64,000 bases of DNA, taken from NCBI RefSeq assembly GCF_900538275.1, contig NZ_LR130778.1, forward strand, positions 2,972,001-3,036,000, in the 5' to 3' direction. Below the pieces are notes generated by a model, which saw only the letters and a program-made list of their open reading frames with translations, was not told where the DNA came from and did not search any database. Positions 52,473 through 61,262 of the stretch are shown in pieces. The stretch comes from Petrocella atlantisensis (lineage in GTDB: Bacteria; Bacillota; Clostridia; Lachnospirales; Vallitaleaceae). The position numbers were made by a program, and so were the translations under genes. The stretch's first letter is position 1. Every line of letters begins with the position of its first letter.

Positions 52473-53332
52473 TGGGTGTCAAAAAAAATATGGTCAACAC
52501 AATCTTAACCATCATCACCTTCGTACTCTTTGTCATCATCATGTTTCCCTTCTTCATTGTTGTCATCAACTCAGCCAAATCATCCTTAGAAATCATCACC
52601 GACCCTATATCCCTGCCACAACACTGGGGCCAACTCTTAGCCAACATCAGTGACATATGGAACAGACCCAGTATCAGATACTCTTCAAGTGTGTTCTCAT
52701 CAGTCATCATCACCGTAGGATCGCTGACCACCATCACCATCTTCTCCGCCATGTCGGCATGGGTGTTGGTAAGAACCAAAAGCACAACCTCGACCATCAT
52801 CTTCTTAGTCTTCTTAAGCGGGCTCATCATACCCTTCCAAGTGGTCATGTTTCCACTGGTCGCCTTCTTTAGAATGATCTATGAAGCCACAGGTATAAGA
52901 ATGCTAAGAACCTATCACGGCATGATCATCGCTTACATTGGATTTGGAGCACCGCTTGCGGTCTTCATGTTCCACGGGTTCATCAAATCCATACCCTTAG
53001 AGCTTGAAGAAGCTGCCACCATAGACGGCTGTAGCCGTCCACAGATCTTCTTTAAGATCATCATGCCCATACTTAGGCCCATATTTGTAACGGTCATCAT
53101 CCTAAACGCCATCTGGATATGGAACGACTTCTTGTTACCATCACTGATACTCGGCGTTGGACAAGACGTACAAACCATACCACTAGCCATAAGGGCCTTT
53201 GCAGGATCCTTTGTTAAGAAGTGGGACCTTATCATGACAGCGGTACTCATGGCAGCCGCACCAATCATCGTCGGCTTCCTCTTTGCCCAAAAGCATATCA
53301 TCAAGGGCATGGTTGCAGGTTCTATCAAATAA
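52472..53332 (+). CDS. Sugar ABC transporter permease (MalG/UgpE-like)
   Basis: The second membrane subunit (286 residues, six helices) of the sugar importer, with the EAA loop ELEEAATIDGCSRPQIFFKIIMPILRP. The ATG overlaps the preceding stop (TAATG). No ATPase gene follows, so the system probably relies on a shared MsmK/MalK-type ATPase encoded elsewhere, as is common in Firmicutes. The ending KHIIKGMVAGSIK is typical. Confidence 0.93.
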   Translation: MGVKKNMVNTILTIITFVLFVIIMFPFFIVVINSAKSSLEIITDPISLPQHWGQLLANISDIWNRPSIRYSSSVFSSVIITVGSLTTITIFSAMSAWVLVRTKSTTSTIIFLVFLSGLIIPFQVVMFPLVAFFRMIYEATGIRMLRTYHGMIIAYIGFGAPLAVFMFHGFIKSIPLELEEAATIDGCSRPQIFFKIIMPILRPIFVTVIILNAIWIWNDFLLPSLILGVGQDVQTIPLAIRAFAGSFVKKWDLIMTAVLMAAAPIIVGFLFAQKHIIKGMVAGSIK

Positions 53333-53350
53333 TATATTGAGATTGTATTT

Positions 53351-53437
53351 AAGCAAATCATTGTTCCGGCAGGAAAGACTTCCTCACTCGTTAATGCGAC
53401 GTTTCAACGCATTAACATAGCATAGACATTTCTAGAG
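53351..53437 (-). repeat. Dispersed hairpin repeat, copy B
   Basis: The inverted counterpart of 14661-14743. Its arms GTTAATGCG and CGCATTAAC are a perfect nine-base-pair hairpin around a nine-base loop, and TTCCTGCCGGAA forms a second small stem. It lies just after the permease stop and before the convergent HD gene. Confidence 0.7.
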
Positions 53438-53443
53438 TTCAAA

Positions 53444-53478
53444 AAAGAAGTAGATTCGAAATACGAATCTACTTCTTT
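53444..53478. terminator. Bidirectional terminator at the HD gene end
   Basis: AAAGAAGTAGATTCG and its exact complement enclose AAATA. The hairpin touches the HD-protein stop codon and is flanked by A- and T-rich sequence. Confidence 0.85.
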
Positions 53479-54044
53479 TATACCAAACTAAATCCCATTT
53501 TATTAAGTTCAGTTTCCCACTCAACAATACCTTGAATAACATTTTCCATATGTGTGTCTAGATTCACACCTATATCTTCTGCTCCTTGAAGGATTAAGTC
53601 GCGATTTACAGCTCTGGCAAAAGCTTTATCTTTGAATTTCTTCTTGATGGATTTTAGAGGAATACCATCAAAACTTTTATCCGGCCTTACATGGACATAA
53701 GCGAGAATAAAAGAAGATAGACTATCTACAGCGAATAGGGTTTTTGATATCAAGGTATCGCGAGTCTTCAAATCCAACTTACCGTGTTCTTCGATAGCTG
53801 TCAATGAAGTTTCAGGTAAATCAAGATCTGAAAGATATTTACGTGCATGCATAGGATGTTCTTCGGGATGCTTGTCAAAGTCAATATCGTGAAGGAGACC
53901 GGTAAGACCCCATAAATCCACATCCTCATCATATAGTAAAGCGTATGCACGCATGGAACCTTCAACAGCCATGCAGTGTTTAATCAGGCTTTCAGAGGTG
54001 ACATGTTCTTTTAACAGTTCTAGAGCAGAATTTCTTGTAAGCAT
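53478..54044 (-). CDS. HD-domain hydrolase
   Basis: A 188-residue cytosolic HD-superfamily protein. Metal-binding residues are visible: His23 (IKHCMAVEG), His52-Asp53 in GLLHDIDFDKHPEEHPMHA, and a later Asp in FAVDSLSSFI. This layout belongs to the HDIG-type phosphohydrolases acting on nucleotides or phosphorylated signals; the substrate is not predictable. AAAAGGAGGCTTAT precedes the ATG. Two-box-like element copy 3 lies 41 bases upstream. Confidence 0.87.
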   Translation of the reverse strand: MLTRNSALELLKEHVTSESLIKHCMAVEGSMRAYALLYDEDVDLWGLTGLLHDIDFDKHPEEHPMHARKYLSDLDLPETSLTAIEEHGKLDLKTRDTLISKTLFAVDSLSSFILAYVHVRPDKSFDGIPLKSIKKKFKDKAFARAVNRDLILQGAEDIGVNLDTHMENVIQGIVEWETELNKMGFSLV

Positions 54045-54068
54045 ATAAGCCTCCTTTTATTGTAATTA

Positions 54069-54103
54069 TTAGATACATTCGTAACTATATATTGTATCTA
54101 AGA
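54069..54103 (-). promoter_or_regulatory. Two-box-like element, copy 3 (upstream of the HD gene)
   Basis: The minus-strand AATATATAGTTACGAATG block (54093-54076) is nearly identical to those before the histidine kinase and GAF-GGDEF genes. Here it is enclosed by a nine-bp inverted repeat, TTAGATACA / TGTATCTAA. The TCAAAACT box is not found at the usual distance. Confidence 0.45.
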
Positions 54104-54190
54104 GTATACTAAAAATAGGCTACTATGACAACGAAAAAAAGAATTTATCGATTCAACGCGTTAGTTTATCGGTGAAAAAAATAACAATAC

Positions 54191-54219
54191 TTGACAAGGG
54201 TATGTAAATCCATTAGAAT
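54191..54219 (+). promoter_or_regulatory. Promoter of the ilvB T-box transcript
   Basis: A perfect TTGACA (54191-54196), 17-base spacer, TAGAAT (54214-54219). Transcription should begin near 54226, giving a leader of about 370 bases. Confidence 0.75.
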
Positions 54220-54225
54220 GATAAA

Positions 54226-54500
54226 AAATGCAATGAAAAGGAAGAGTACTATATAATCGGAAGCAAAGAGAGAGAACGATGCTGGGAAGTTCTCGTGAAG
54301 ATTTGTAGGAATGTAGCCTTGGAGCAGTGAACTGAAATCAAAGGAGAGATCTAAAGAGAGTAGGCTTCATCGGTAGCCCACCGTTATGGGGGCGATAATA
54401 TCGGATTATATCTCGTATTATTTGAGCGTGCGCAAGCAAAATTAGGTGGTACCGCGGAGCAACCCTTCGTCCTAAATGATAGGATGTATGGGTTTTTTTA
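54226..54500 (+). promoter_or_regulatory. T-box riboswitch (probably isoleucine) with terminator
   Basis: The leader has the T-box sequence AGGTGGTACCGCGG at 54444-54457, which pairs with an uncharged tRNA acceptor end. A competing terminator follows: AACCC / GGGTT arms (54461-54494) and seven Ts. The upstream half has the conserved GAGAGTAGGC and ACCGTTAT segments that close the Stem I and Stem III region. The likely specifier is ATC at 54337-54339 in the context GAAATCA, i.e. isoleucine. The T-box call is firm; the specifier was chosen by eye. Confidence 0.85.
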
Positions 54501-54592
54501 TATTATAATCCAAGGATAAGGTAGAGATTTACTTTAACCATTGATGTAACAGTTAGAAAAGAATAGATATGAGATTGGAAGGAGTAATCAAT

Positions 54593-56263
54593 ATGAAATT
54601 AAATGGTGCACAGATCGTAGTTGAATGTCTTAAGGAACAAGGGGTAGATTATTTGTTTGGCTATCCGGGTGCTGCAACAATCAACATATATGATGAACTG
54701 TATAAAAGCAGAGAGGATATCACCCATATTCTAACTTCTCACGAGCAAGGGGCTTCCCATGCAGCGGATGGTTATGCAAGATCAACTGGTAAGGTCGGTG
54801 TCTGCCTTGCAACATCAGGTCCCGGTGCCACCAATCTGGTAACGGGTATAGCAACTGCGTATATGGACTCAGTACCCATGGTTGCCATAACAGGAAATGT
54901 AAGTATTCCTATGCTTGGAAAAGATAGTTTTCAAGAAGTGGACATTCAAGGTATAACCTTTCCGATAACAAAACATAACTATATGGTAAAAGACGTTAAC
55001 ATTCTTGCTGATGTTATACGAGAAGCCTTCTATATAGCCAAATCCGGCCGTCCGGGACCTGTCCTTATAGATATACCAAAGGACATCACATCCATGACGG
55101 CGGAGTATACAAGAAAAGAGCCTAAAGTATATGATAAACCTCAAAATTTTCATATTCCTGAGAAGCTTGTCGAGATTATTAACAAAGCGAAACGTCCGAT
55201 GATCATTGCAGGTGGTGGTGTTATTAGAGCTGGCGCCAGTGAAGCATTAATGACTTTTGTAGACAAGACCAAAAGTGCAGTCGCAAATACACTTATGGGT
55301 ATTGGGGCAACCCCATATGATCACCCTTTGTATACGGGTAACATCGGCATGCATGGATCTTTAACTTCGAATAGACTCGTTAATGAATGTGACTTATTGA
55401 TGGTTATTGGGGCTAGGTTCTCAGACCGAGTTGTGGGTAATGAGCACAAATTTGCTAAAGAAGCTACGATTGTACACTTTGATGTGGATCCGGCTGAGAT
55501 TAATAAGAACGTCGTTGTACATGAACATGTGATTGGTGATATAGAAACGGTTCTTACGATGCTCAATGAAGTGATCATAGATAAAGATGCACCAGAGTGG
55601 GTAGAGCATGTTGCTTATATGAAAAAAGAGTTTGGTCATCAGGTCAACTATGACACAGTAAACGTACCCCATATGCTAAAGCGTATTGCTGCCCATTGTA
55701 AACCAACAGATATCGTCACCACCGATGTTGGACAACACCAGATGTGGACAGCGCAACATTATCCCTTTATGTTCCCTAATCGATTCCTCACATCAGGAGG
55801 ATTGGGCACCATGGGTTATGGACTTGGAGCAGCCATGGGTGCTCAGTTTGCCAACAGAAAAGACCGTGTTGTTATGATTACCGGTGATGGTTCTTTCAAA
55901 ATGAATTTTAATGAAATCATAACAGCGGTAAAACATAAGTTGCCAATTAAAATATTTATTATGAACAACAATGCTTTAGGTATGGTAAGACAATGGCAAA
56001 ATCTATTTTATGAGGATCGTTTCTCCTCAACGGACCTTGGTGAAGATATTGAATATGTAGGATTTGCTAAATCACTGGGCGCAGAAGGTTTTGTTATCGA
56101 CACAGTGGATCAGATTGATGACGTCATCGAAAAAGCCTTTAGCTCTAATAAAGTATCCGTTATTAATTGTAGAGTAGCAACAGAAAGCAATGTGTACCCC
56201 ATGGTACCACCCGGATTTGCGATTCACGAAGCTATTGACCAACCGGACCAAATAGGAAAATAG
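54593..56263 (+). CDS. ilvB: Acetolactate synthase large subunit
   Basis: Thiamine-diphosphate enzyme (556 residues), first common step of branched-chain amino acid synthesis. It has the catalytic Glu in LTSHEQGASHAADGYAR, the GPGATN loop and the ThDP motif GDGSFKMNFNEIITA...NN with NNALGMVRQWQ. The biosynthetic form is supported by the FAD-type domain and the T-box. The ATG at 54593 follows GGAAGGAGTAATCAAT; the frame opens at 54569, before that site. No ilvN regulatory subunit follows: the gene ends at a terminator, so its partner must lie elsewhere. Confidence 0.94.
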   Translation: MKLNGAQIVVECLKEQGVDYLFGYPGAATINIYDELYKSREDITHILTSHEQGASHAADGYARSTGKVGVCLATSGPGATNLVTGIATAYMDSVPMVAITGNVSIPMLGKDSFQEVDIQGITFPITKHNYMVKDVNILADVIREAFYIAKSGRPGPVLIDIPKDITSMTAEYTRKEPKVYDKPQNFHIPEKLVEIINKAKRPMIIAGGGVIRAGASEALMTFVDKTKSAVANTLMGIGATPYDHPLYTGNIGMHGSLTSNRLVNECDLLMVIGARFSDRVVGNEHKFAKEATIVHFDVDPAEINKNVVVHEHVIGDIETVLTMLNEVIIDKDAPEWVEHVAYMKKEFGHQVNYDTVNVPHMLKRIAAHCKPTDIVTTDVGQHQMWTAQHYPFMFPNRFLTSGGLGTMGYGLGAAMGAQFANRKDRVVMITGDGSFKMNFNEIITAVKHKLPIKIFIMNNNALGMVRQWQNLFYEDRFSSTDLGEDIEYVGFAKSLGAEGFVIDTVDQIDDVIEKAFSSNKVSVINCRVATESNVYPMVPPGFAIHEAIDQPDQIGK

Positions 56264-56265
56264 AA

Positions 56266-56294
56266 CACAGGGACTGTGAGTAACAGTCCCTGTG
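56266..56294 (+). terminator. Terminator of ilvB
   Basis: CACAGGGACTGT and ACAGTCCCTGTG form a perfect 12-bp stem around GAGTA, followed by CTTTGT. Confidence 0.8.
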
Positions 56295-56331
56295 CTTTGT
56301 ATCACTCTAAAAATAGAACAAGCATCTTGTC

Positions 56332-56360
56332 TTTACGAATTTTGTATTGACGTGTATACT
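56332..56360 (+). promoter_or_regulatory. Predicted metA promoter
   Basis: TTTACG (56332-56337), 17-base spacer, TATACT (56355-56360). The short leader leaves no room for a SAM riboswitch or T-box. Confidence 0.5.
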
Positions 56361-56404
56361 ATTATTCATAGTGTTTTTGAAAAAAGAGAAAGTCGGTGAA
56401 AATC

Positions 56405-57313
56405 ATGCCTATTAAGATTAATAATGATTTACCAGCAAAGCAAGAATTGTTGGATGAAAACATATTTGTCATGGATGAACATCGGGCGCATACACAAGAT
56501 ATTCGTCCTCTTAAGATTGTAATCATGAATTTGATGCCTCTAAAAGACCAAACAGAGAGACATTTGTTAAGGTTACTGAGTAATTCGCCTTTACAGGTAG
56601 AAATAACCCTATTGGTACCTGAGACCCATCAGTCCAAAAATACTTCAACAGATCACTTAATTGCTTTTTATACAACATTTAATGAAATAAAAGAACATAA
56701 GTTTGACGGCATGATTATAACAGGTGCACCAATAGAACAAATGCCCTTTGAGGAAGTCACCTATTGGGAAGAATTGACGCATATTATGGAGTGGACGAAG
56801 ACCAATGTCACATCAACTTTTCATATATGTTGGGGTGCCCAAGCGGGCTTGTACTATCATTATGGTATAGGCAAATATGACCTAGATGAAAAAATGTTCG
56901 GTATCTTCAAGCATAAGGTTGTCAAATCACATTCACCCTTACTTAGAGGCTTTAATGACGAGTTTTTAGTACCACATTCAAGACATACCAGCATTCACAA
57001 AGCACCAATCATAGCAAATGAATTTCTAGAACTCCTGGCTGAATCCGATGATGCCGGCGTCTATATTGTCAAATCCGTAGACAATAAGCAAATATTCGTA
57101 ACCGGCCATTCAGAGTATGAAGCCGATACTTTGAATCAGGAATATGTTAGAGATAAGAATAAAAACCTGCCCATCAAGATGCCCATCAACTATTTTCCAG
57201 GTGACGATGACCATAACAAGCCAGTCAACACTTGGCGTAGTCATGCACATCTGTTATATGCCAATTGGTTGAATTACTACGTTTACCAGGTTACACCATT
57301 TGAACTTGAGTAA
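56405..57313 (+). CDS. metA: Homoserine O-acetyltransferase (MetA family)
   Basis: First committed step of methionine synthesis, activating homoserine. The 302-residue protein has the nucleophile Cys142 ([10 protein letters not shown]), and the residue that sets acyl-donor choice is Glu111 (GAPIEQM). In characterised MetA enzymes Glu at this place selects acetyl-CoA and Gly selects succinyl-CoA, so acetyl transfer is predicted. That both fall at the standard numbers supports the ATG at 56405; an in-frame GTG at 56396 is the alternative. The C-terminal HSEYEADTL carries another active-site Glu. Confidence 0.94.
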   Translation: MPIKINNDLPAKQELLDENIFVMDEHRAHTQDIRPLKIVIMNLMPLKDQTERHLLRLLSNSPLQVEITLLVPETHQSKNTSTDHLIAFYTTFNEIKEHKFDGMIITGAPIEQMPFEEVTYWEELTHIMEWTKTNVTSTFHICWGAQAGLYYHYGIGKYDLDEKMFGIFKHKVVKSHSPLLRGFNDEFLVPHSRHTSIHKAPIIANEFLELLAESDDAGVYIVKSVDNKQIFVTGHSEYEADTLNQEYVRDKNKNLPIKMPINYFPGDDDHNKPVNTWRSHAHLLYANWLNYYVYQVTPFELE

Positions 57314-57371
57314 AGTGGGCAGAAACACTAGGTTTACAGAATCTCACATTGATCTGTAAAGAGGTGAGTAC

Positions 57372-59762
57372 GTGAAAATAAAATTCAGTGATTTTATGAA
57401 TAGAAAATTATCCAGACTCGAAAGAGCATCTTCTAAGTTATTTCTGAAGGTATCACGTTATAAAACGGATGGGGATGGAAAAATAGACTTGGAACACTTC
57501 AGAAATGAAGTGTTTCATAAACTTGTTGTACTTTTTATTACCATTGGTCTATTTCCCATATGTTATGGAGCATACTTGTTTTTTCAGGGAAATAATTTCA
57601 TAGCTGGTATTCTGGAGCTATCGTCATATATTATTATTTTAATACTACTTTTAAGCAATCGAATTACTGTTTTAATGAAGAGATATATTTTTATTATATG
57701 CATATACTTATTGGGTTTAATGCTACTATTTGTCGTAGGACCAATGGGAGCAGGATTGCTTGTAATATATTCAACATTTGGACTAGCGTCGTGCATACTG
57801 AGCAAAAGACAAAATATATTTTTCATCTTTATTAGCCTATTCGTATTTATAGTCATTTCAGTATTGCTTCATTTTGGTCTTTTAGATCATCTGGCAATAG
57901 ATCGATACAGAGAATCATGGTATATTGTGGCCATATCAGTTCAATCCATGGGTACCTTATTTGTTTTGATTATTAACAATCTTTTTAGTAATATTGAAAA
58001 ACAAATAGAAGAGATTGAGAAAAGTGCAAAGTTAATTGAAGAAAGCGAACGTAGTAAATCTATTCTAATTTCAAATCTTCCAGGTATGGCATACAAAAGC
58101 AAATGCGACAAAGATTGGACAATGAAATTTGTTTCTGACGGTTGTTTTAAGTTGACTGGATATGCACCTGATAGCCTCATTAACAATAAAGACATATCCT
58201 TCAATCATTTGATTACGCCCAAATATCGTGAATTAGTCTGGAATGAGTGGAAACGTGTCCTTGCAGATCGGACATCCTTCAAGTATGAATATGAAATCAT
58301 AGCAGCTAGTGGAGAGCAAAAATGGGTCCTAGAGTTGGGCGAAGGTGTTTATGACGAAAAAGGTCAAGTAGAAATGCTAGAAGGAATCATTCTTGACATA
58401 TCAGATCGGAAAGAAATAGAGAATAAGCTTGTTTACACGAACGAGCATGATCGATGGACAGGTTTATATAATCGCGATTACTTGGAGTCCTATCTTGAAA
58501 AGGATGGCAAGCAAAATAAAAAGTCAAAGAGGGCACTCATAGTTGTCAACTTAACGCCCCTACAATCGTTAACCGTAAATTATGGATTTCATTATATACA
58601 GAGCTTGATGAGAAAAGTTGTTGAAACCTTGGAGGCGCATAAAACAGACGAGCGTTTACTATTTAAAACTTATGAAAATCAATTTACTTTCTATCTGAAT
58701 AATTACAAGGATACGAATGAGCTATCCGATTTCAGCGCAATGATTGCTTATGATTTAAAAAAGTTGCTGATAACAGAAAGAGTCGGTGGTGGAATTGGCA
58801 TTATAGAAATTAATCAAGATAACGAAGTGGAAGTGGATCTAATACTAAGAAGGCTTCTGATTGCATCTGAAAGATCAATTAGTGAATATAACGAAGAATT
58901 TATCCCTTGCTTTTATAACGAGGATTTGGAAAAATTAATTATACGTGAGGAGTACATTAGACAAGAACTCGTAAGAATCATAACAGACGAAGTCTGCGAT
59001 GAATTATTCTTGCAGTATCAGCCTATTTTAGATTTGAAAACAAATTCCGTCTGTGGCTTTGAAGCGCTTGCAAGATTAAAGACAGAAAAATTGGGTCTGG
59101 TTTCCCCTTTAGAGTTTATTTCGATAGCCGAGAAAACTAAGCTCATCATCCCGCTTGGAAATATAATTATCATTAATGCTTTTAATTTTCTAAACAAATT
59201 AAGTGCGCTTGGATATGAAACCATTAGTATTTCTATCAACATATCTACCCCACAGTTATTACAACCTGATTTTACGAGCAACTTATTCGACCTGATTAGG
59301 GAAATGCATGTGAACCCACAAAATATCGGCATTGAAATTACAGAGTCGATTTTTGCATCTGACCATGACTACATCAATAAGATTATTAGTAAGCTTAGGG
59401 ACGCAGGTCTTCATATAGCCATAGACGATTTCGGGACAGGTTATTCATCCCTTGCAAGAGAAAAGGAGTTAAATGTAAACTGCCTGAAAATGGATAAGTA
59501 TTTCATTGATAAATTATTAGAGGATGACCTTGATAAGTCCATAACCGGTGATATTATTACTATGGCTCATAGACTGGGGCACTGTGCAATCGCCGAAGGT
59601 GTAGAAGAGGAAGTACAGAAACAGTATTTAATGGCACATGGGTGTGACAAAATACAAGGCTATCTGGTCAGTAGACCCCTTGATGAAGAAGTGGCAGTTG
59701 AGTTCCTAGCGAAACAAGAAAGACTTAATAATAGTGGCTGTTTTAGTGACAGACAATATTAA
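57372..59762 (+). CDS. Membrane PAS-GGDEF(degenerate)-EAL phosphodiesterase
   Basis: A 796-residue signalling protein. About six membrane helices (55-200), a PAS domain (about 225-345), a GGDEF-like domain and a C-terminal EAL domain. The GGDEF domain lacks its catalytic motif (LLFKTYENQFTFY at that place) and is probably regulatory. The EAL domain looks active: FEALARL, the Asn in SINIS, EITES, DDFGTGYSSL, LKMDKYF and EGVEEE are all present, so it should hydrolyse cyclic di-GMP. The GTG start at 57372 follows GAGGTGAGTAC. It is the only phosphodiesterase of this type in the window, against three cyclases. Confidence 0.92.
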   Translation: MKIKFSDFMNRKLSRLERASSKLFLKVSRYKTDGDGKIDLEHFRNEVFHKLVVLFITIGLFPICYGAYLFFQGNNFIAGILELSSYIIILILLLSNRITVLMKRYIFIICIYLLGLMLLFVVGPMGAGLLVIYSTFGLASCILSKRQNIFFIFISLFVFIVISVLLHFGLLDHLAIDRYRESWYIVAISVQSMGTLFVLIINNLFSNIEKQIEEIEKSAKLIEESERSKSILISNLPGMAYKSKCDKDWTMKFVSDGCFKLTGYAPDSLINNKDISFNHLITPKYRELVWNEWKRVLADRTSFKYEYEIIAASGEQKWVLELGEGVYDEKGQVEMLEGIILDISDRKEIENKLVYTNEHDRWTGLYNRDYLESYLEKDGKQNKKSKRALIVVNLTPLQSLTVNYGFHYIQSLMRKVVETLEAHKTDERLLFKTYENQFTFYLNNYKDTNELSDFSAMIAYDLKKLLITERVGGGIGIIEINQDNEVEVDLILRRLLIASERSISEYNEEFIPCFYNEDLEKLIIREEYIRQELVRIITDEVCDELFLQYQPILDLKTNSVCGFEALARLKTEKLGLVSPLEFISIAEKTKLIIPLGNIIIINAFNFLNKLSALGYETISISINISTPQLLQPDFTSNLFDLIREMHVNPQNIGIEITESIFASDHDYINKIISKLRDAGLHIAIDDFGTGYSSLAREKELNVNCLKMDKYFIDKLLEDDLDKSITGDIITMAHRLGHCAIAEGVEEEVQKQYLMAHGCDKIQGYLVSRPLDEEVAVEFLAKQERLNNSGCFSDRQY

Positions 59763-59801
59763 TTTTTAATTTGATATGAATGCATAGGATGTGTGAACAT
59801 A

Positions 59802-60410
59802 ATGAAAATGACAGGTAAGATATTGGCTATAACATTACTATTGCTTTCGTTATCTTTTTCAGGTTGCGCTGAAGAAGATGTTATCGAAGGCCTTGAAGAG
59901 GTTCAAGTAGATAGGGTTATTGATGGTGATACCATTGTGGTCGAAGGGGATATAAGGGTTAGACTCATTGGCGTTGACACGCCTGAAACAGTCAAGGCGA
60001 ATCATATAGTAGAGCTTTATGGCAAAGAAGCCAGTGCATACACGAAGGATATGCTTGAAGGTACGTATGTATATTTGGAAAAAGACGTTTCAGATGTGGA
60101 CCAATACGGTAGAGCTTTACGCTATGTGTTCTTAGAAGACGGCACTCTATTTAATGAATTACTTATAAGTGAAGGGTATGGCAAGGTTGTTACCTATCCA
60201 CCAGATGTAAAATATGCAGAGCGATTAATGGCAGCTCAAGTGCATGCAAGAGAAAACAATAAAGGTTTGTGGGGACTTATTATAGGTAATCCAAATTCAA
60301 TGATTTATCATATGCCAGATGGGAAACACTATAATGAGGTCACAAGGCCTGTGTTTTTTGAGACAGAAGAAGCAGCTATTGCCAAGGGCTATAGAAAAAG
60401 TAAGGATTGA
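59802..60410 (+). CDS. Thermonuclease-family secreted lipoprotein
   Basis: A 202-residue staphylococcal-nuclease-fold protein. The signal peptide ends in the lipobox SFSGC. The nuclease domain has VDRVIDGDTIVVEGDIRVRLIGVDTPE, with Asp and Arg of the active site, and DQYGRALRYVFLEDGTLFNELLISEGYG with the second Arg. A C-terminal 35-residue tail (NSMIYHMPDGKHYNEVTRPVFFETEEAAIAKGYR) resembles the Ada-type metal-binding or calcium-binding endings of secreted nucleases. Start: ATG 59802 is better spaced from AGGA than the in-frame GTG at 59793. Likely role is nucleic acid scavenging at the cell surface. Confidence 0.92.
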   Translation: MKMTGKILAITLLLLSLSFSGCAEEDVIEGLEEVQVDRVIDGDTIVVEGDIRVRLIGVDTPETVKANHIVELYGKEASAYTKDMLEGTYVYLEKDVSDVDQYGRALRYVFLEDGTLFNELLISEGYGKVVTYPPDVKYAERLMAAQVHARENNKGLWGLIIGNPNSMIYHMPDGKHYNEVTRPVFFETEEAAIAKGYRKSKD

Positions 60411-60422
60411 CATCTTATACCC

Positions 60423-60460
60423 AAAAAGACTAAATACAACGAAAAGTATTTAGTCTTTTT
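60423..60460. terminator. Strong terminator after the nuclease gene
   Basis: AAAAAGACTAAATAC and GTATTTAGTCTTTTT form a perfect 15-bp stem around AACGAAAA, ending in a T-run. Confidence 0.88.
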
Positions 60461-60518
60461 TGTGTCATAAAAAATACCTTACCACCTTTTGGGGTCGATA
60501 AGGGTGATTATGATAAAA

Positions 60519-60547
60519 TTGCTAATTTTTGCTAAGAGTGCTATGCT
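60519..60547 (+). promoter_or_regulatory. Predicted promoter of the GlsB-like gene
   Basis: TTGCTA (60519-60524), 17-base spacer, TATGCT (60542-60547), 51 bases before the start codon. Confidence 0.5.
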
Positions 60548-60597
60548 GAAAATGTAAAGGAATCATAATTGATTGAAATGAATTAGGAGGTGTTTAT

Positions 60598-60864
60598 ATG
60601 CCAGAAGTATCAAATATTATTGTATGGTTAATTTTAGGTGGTATATCCGGTTGGATTGCTAGTATGATAGTAGGAAAGAATAGAAGTATGGGTATCGTAA
60701 AGAATATTATCGTCGGCATCATCGGTGCTTTTATTGGTGGTTGGGTCGCAGGATTACTTAATCTAGGGCCAGCAACAGGACTAAATATCTGGAGTTTTAT
60801 CGTTTCAATTACTGGAGCAGTAATATTACTTTGGATTATTAGTTTAGTAAGCAAGAATAATTAA
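60598..60864 (+). CDS. GlsB/YeaQ/YmgE-family membrane protein
   Basis: An 88-residue protein with three membrane helices and the family's glycine-rich pattern: WLILGGISGWIASMIVGKNRSMGIVKNIIVGIIGAFIGGWVAG. These small proteins (transglycosylase-associated protein / GlsB) are induced by stress in several bacteria; their biochemical role is unclear. TTAGGAGGTGTTTAT precedes the ATG. It stands alone between a terminator and a 398-base gap. Confidence 0.9.
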   Translation: MPEVSNIIVWLILGGISGWIASMIVGKNRSMGIVKNIIVGIIGAFIGGWVAGLLNLGPATGLNIWSFIVSITGAVILLWIISLVSKNN

Positions 60865-60984
60865 AAACCTGAATCCAGTATTTATTTCATTTTTAAATAT
60901 GTTACAAATCCCAAAAGAAGCTAAATGAGCAGCGAGTAGTAGACGTATAAAACATTAAATAGACGAATAAATCAATAAATATTC

Positions 60985-61017
60985 ATGGAGTGGTCCCCCA
61001 GGCTACTCCATATTTTT
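60985..61017 (+). terminator. Terminator after the GlsB-like gene
   Basis: ATGGAGT and ACTCCAT flank a G/C-rich loop and are followed by ATTTTTGTT. It lies 120 bases after the stop codon. Apart from this and the possible promoter at 61132-61160 I see nothing in the gap 60865-61262. Confidence 0.7.
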
Positions 61018-61131
61018 GTTAGATTTTTTAAAATAGCAGAATGTTATTAATCGGAATTGTTATACTAAAGGCCAGTGTATGATAGGATTTATTGATAGAT
61101 GACTAAAATTTTAGTAAGGTTAGTAAAAAAC

Positions 61132-61160
61132 TTGATATCAATCCTAGAGAAGGTTAAACT
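61132..61160 (+). promoter_or_regulatory. Possible promoter of the acetyltransferase gene
   Basis: TTGATA (61132-61137), 17-base spacer, TAAACT (61155-61160), about 100 bases before the start codon. Confidence 0.35.
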
Positions 61161-61262
61161 AAACATAGTAATGACACTAAGAATATGATGAATTGAAAGC
61201 CATAAAAAATAATTACTAAAGTTAGGGTTTATATGAGTATAGATGGATAGAAAGGGTTAATA

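Noticed and set aside
52276-52872. Several long open frames on both strands inside the sugar permease genes, rich in His, Met and Thr.
   Set aside because: They overlap two clear permease genes, have no ribosome binding sites, and their composition follows from the C-rich wobble positions of the real genes.
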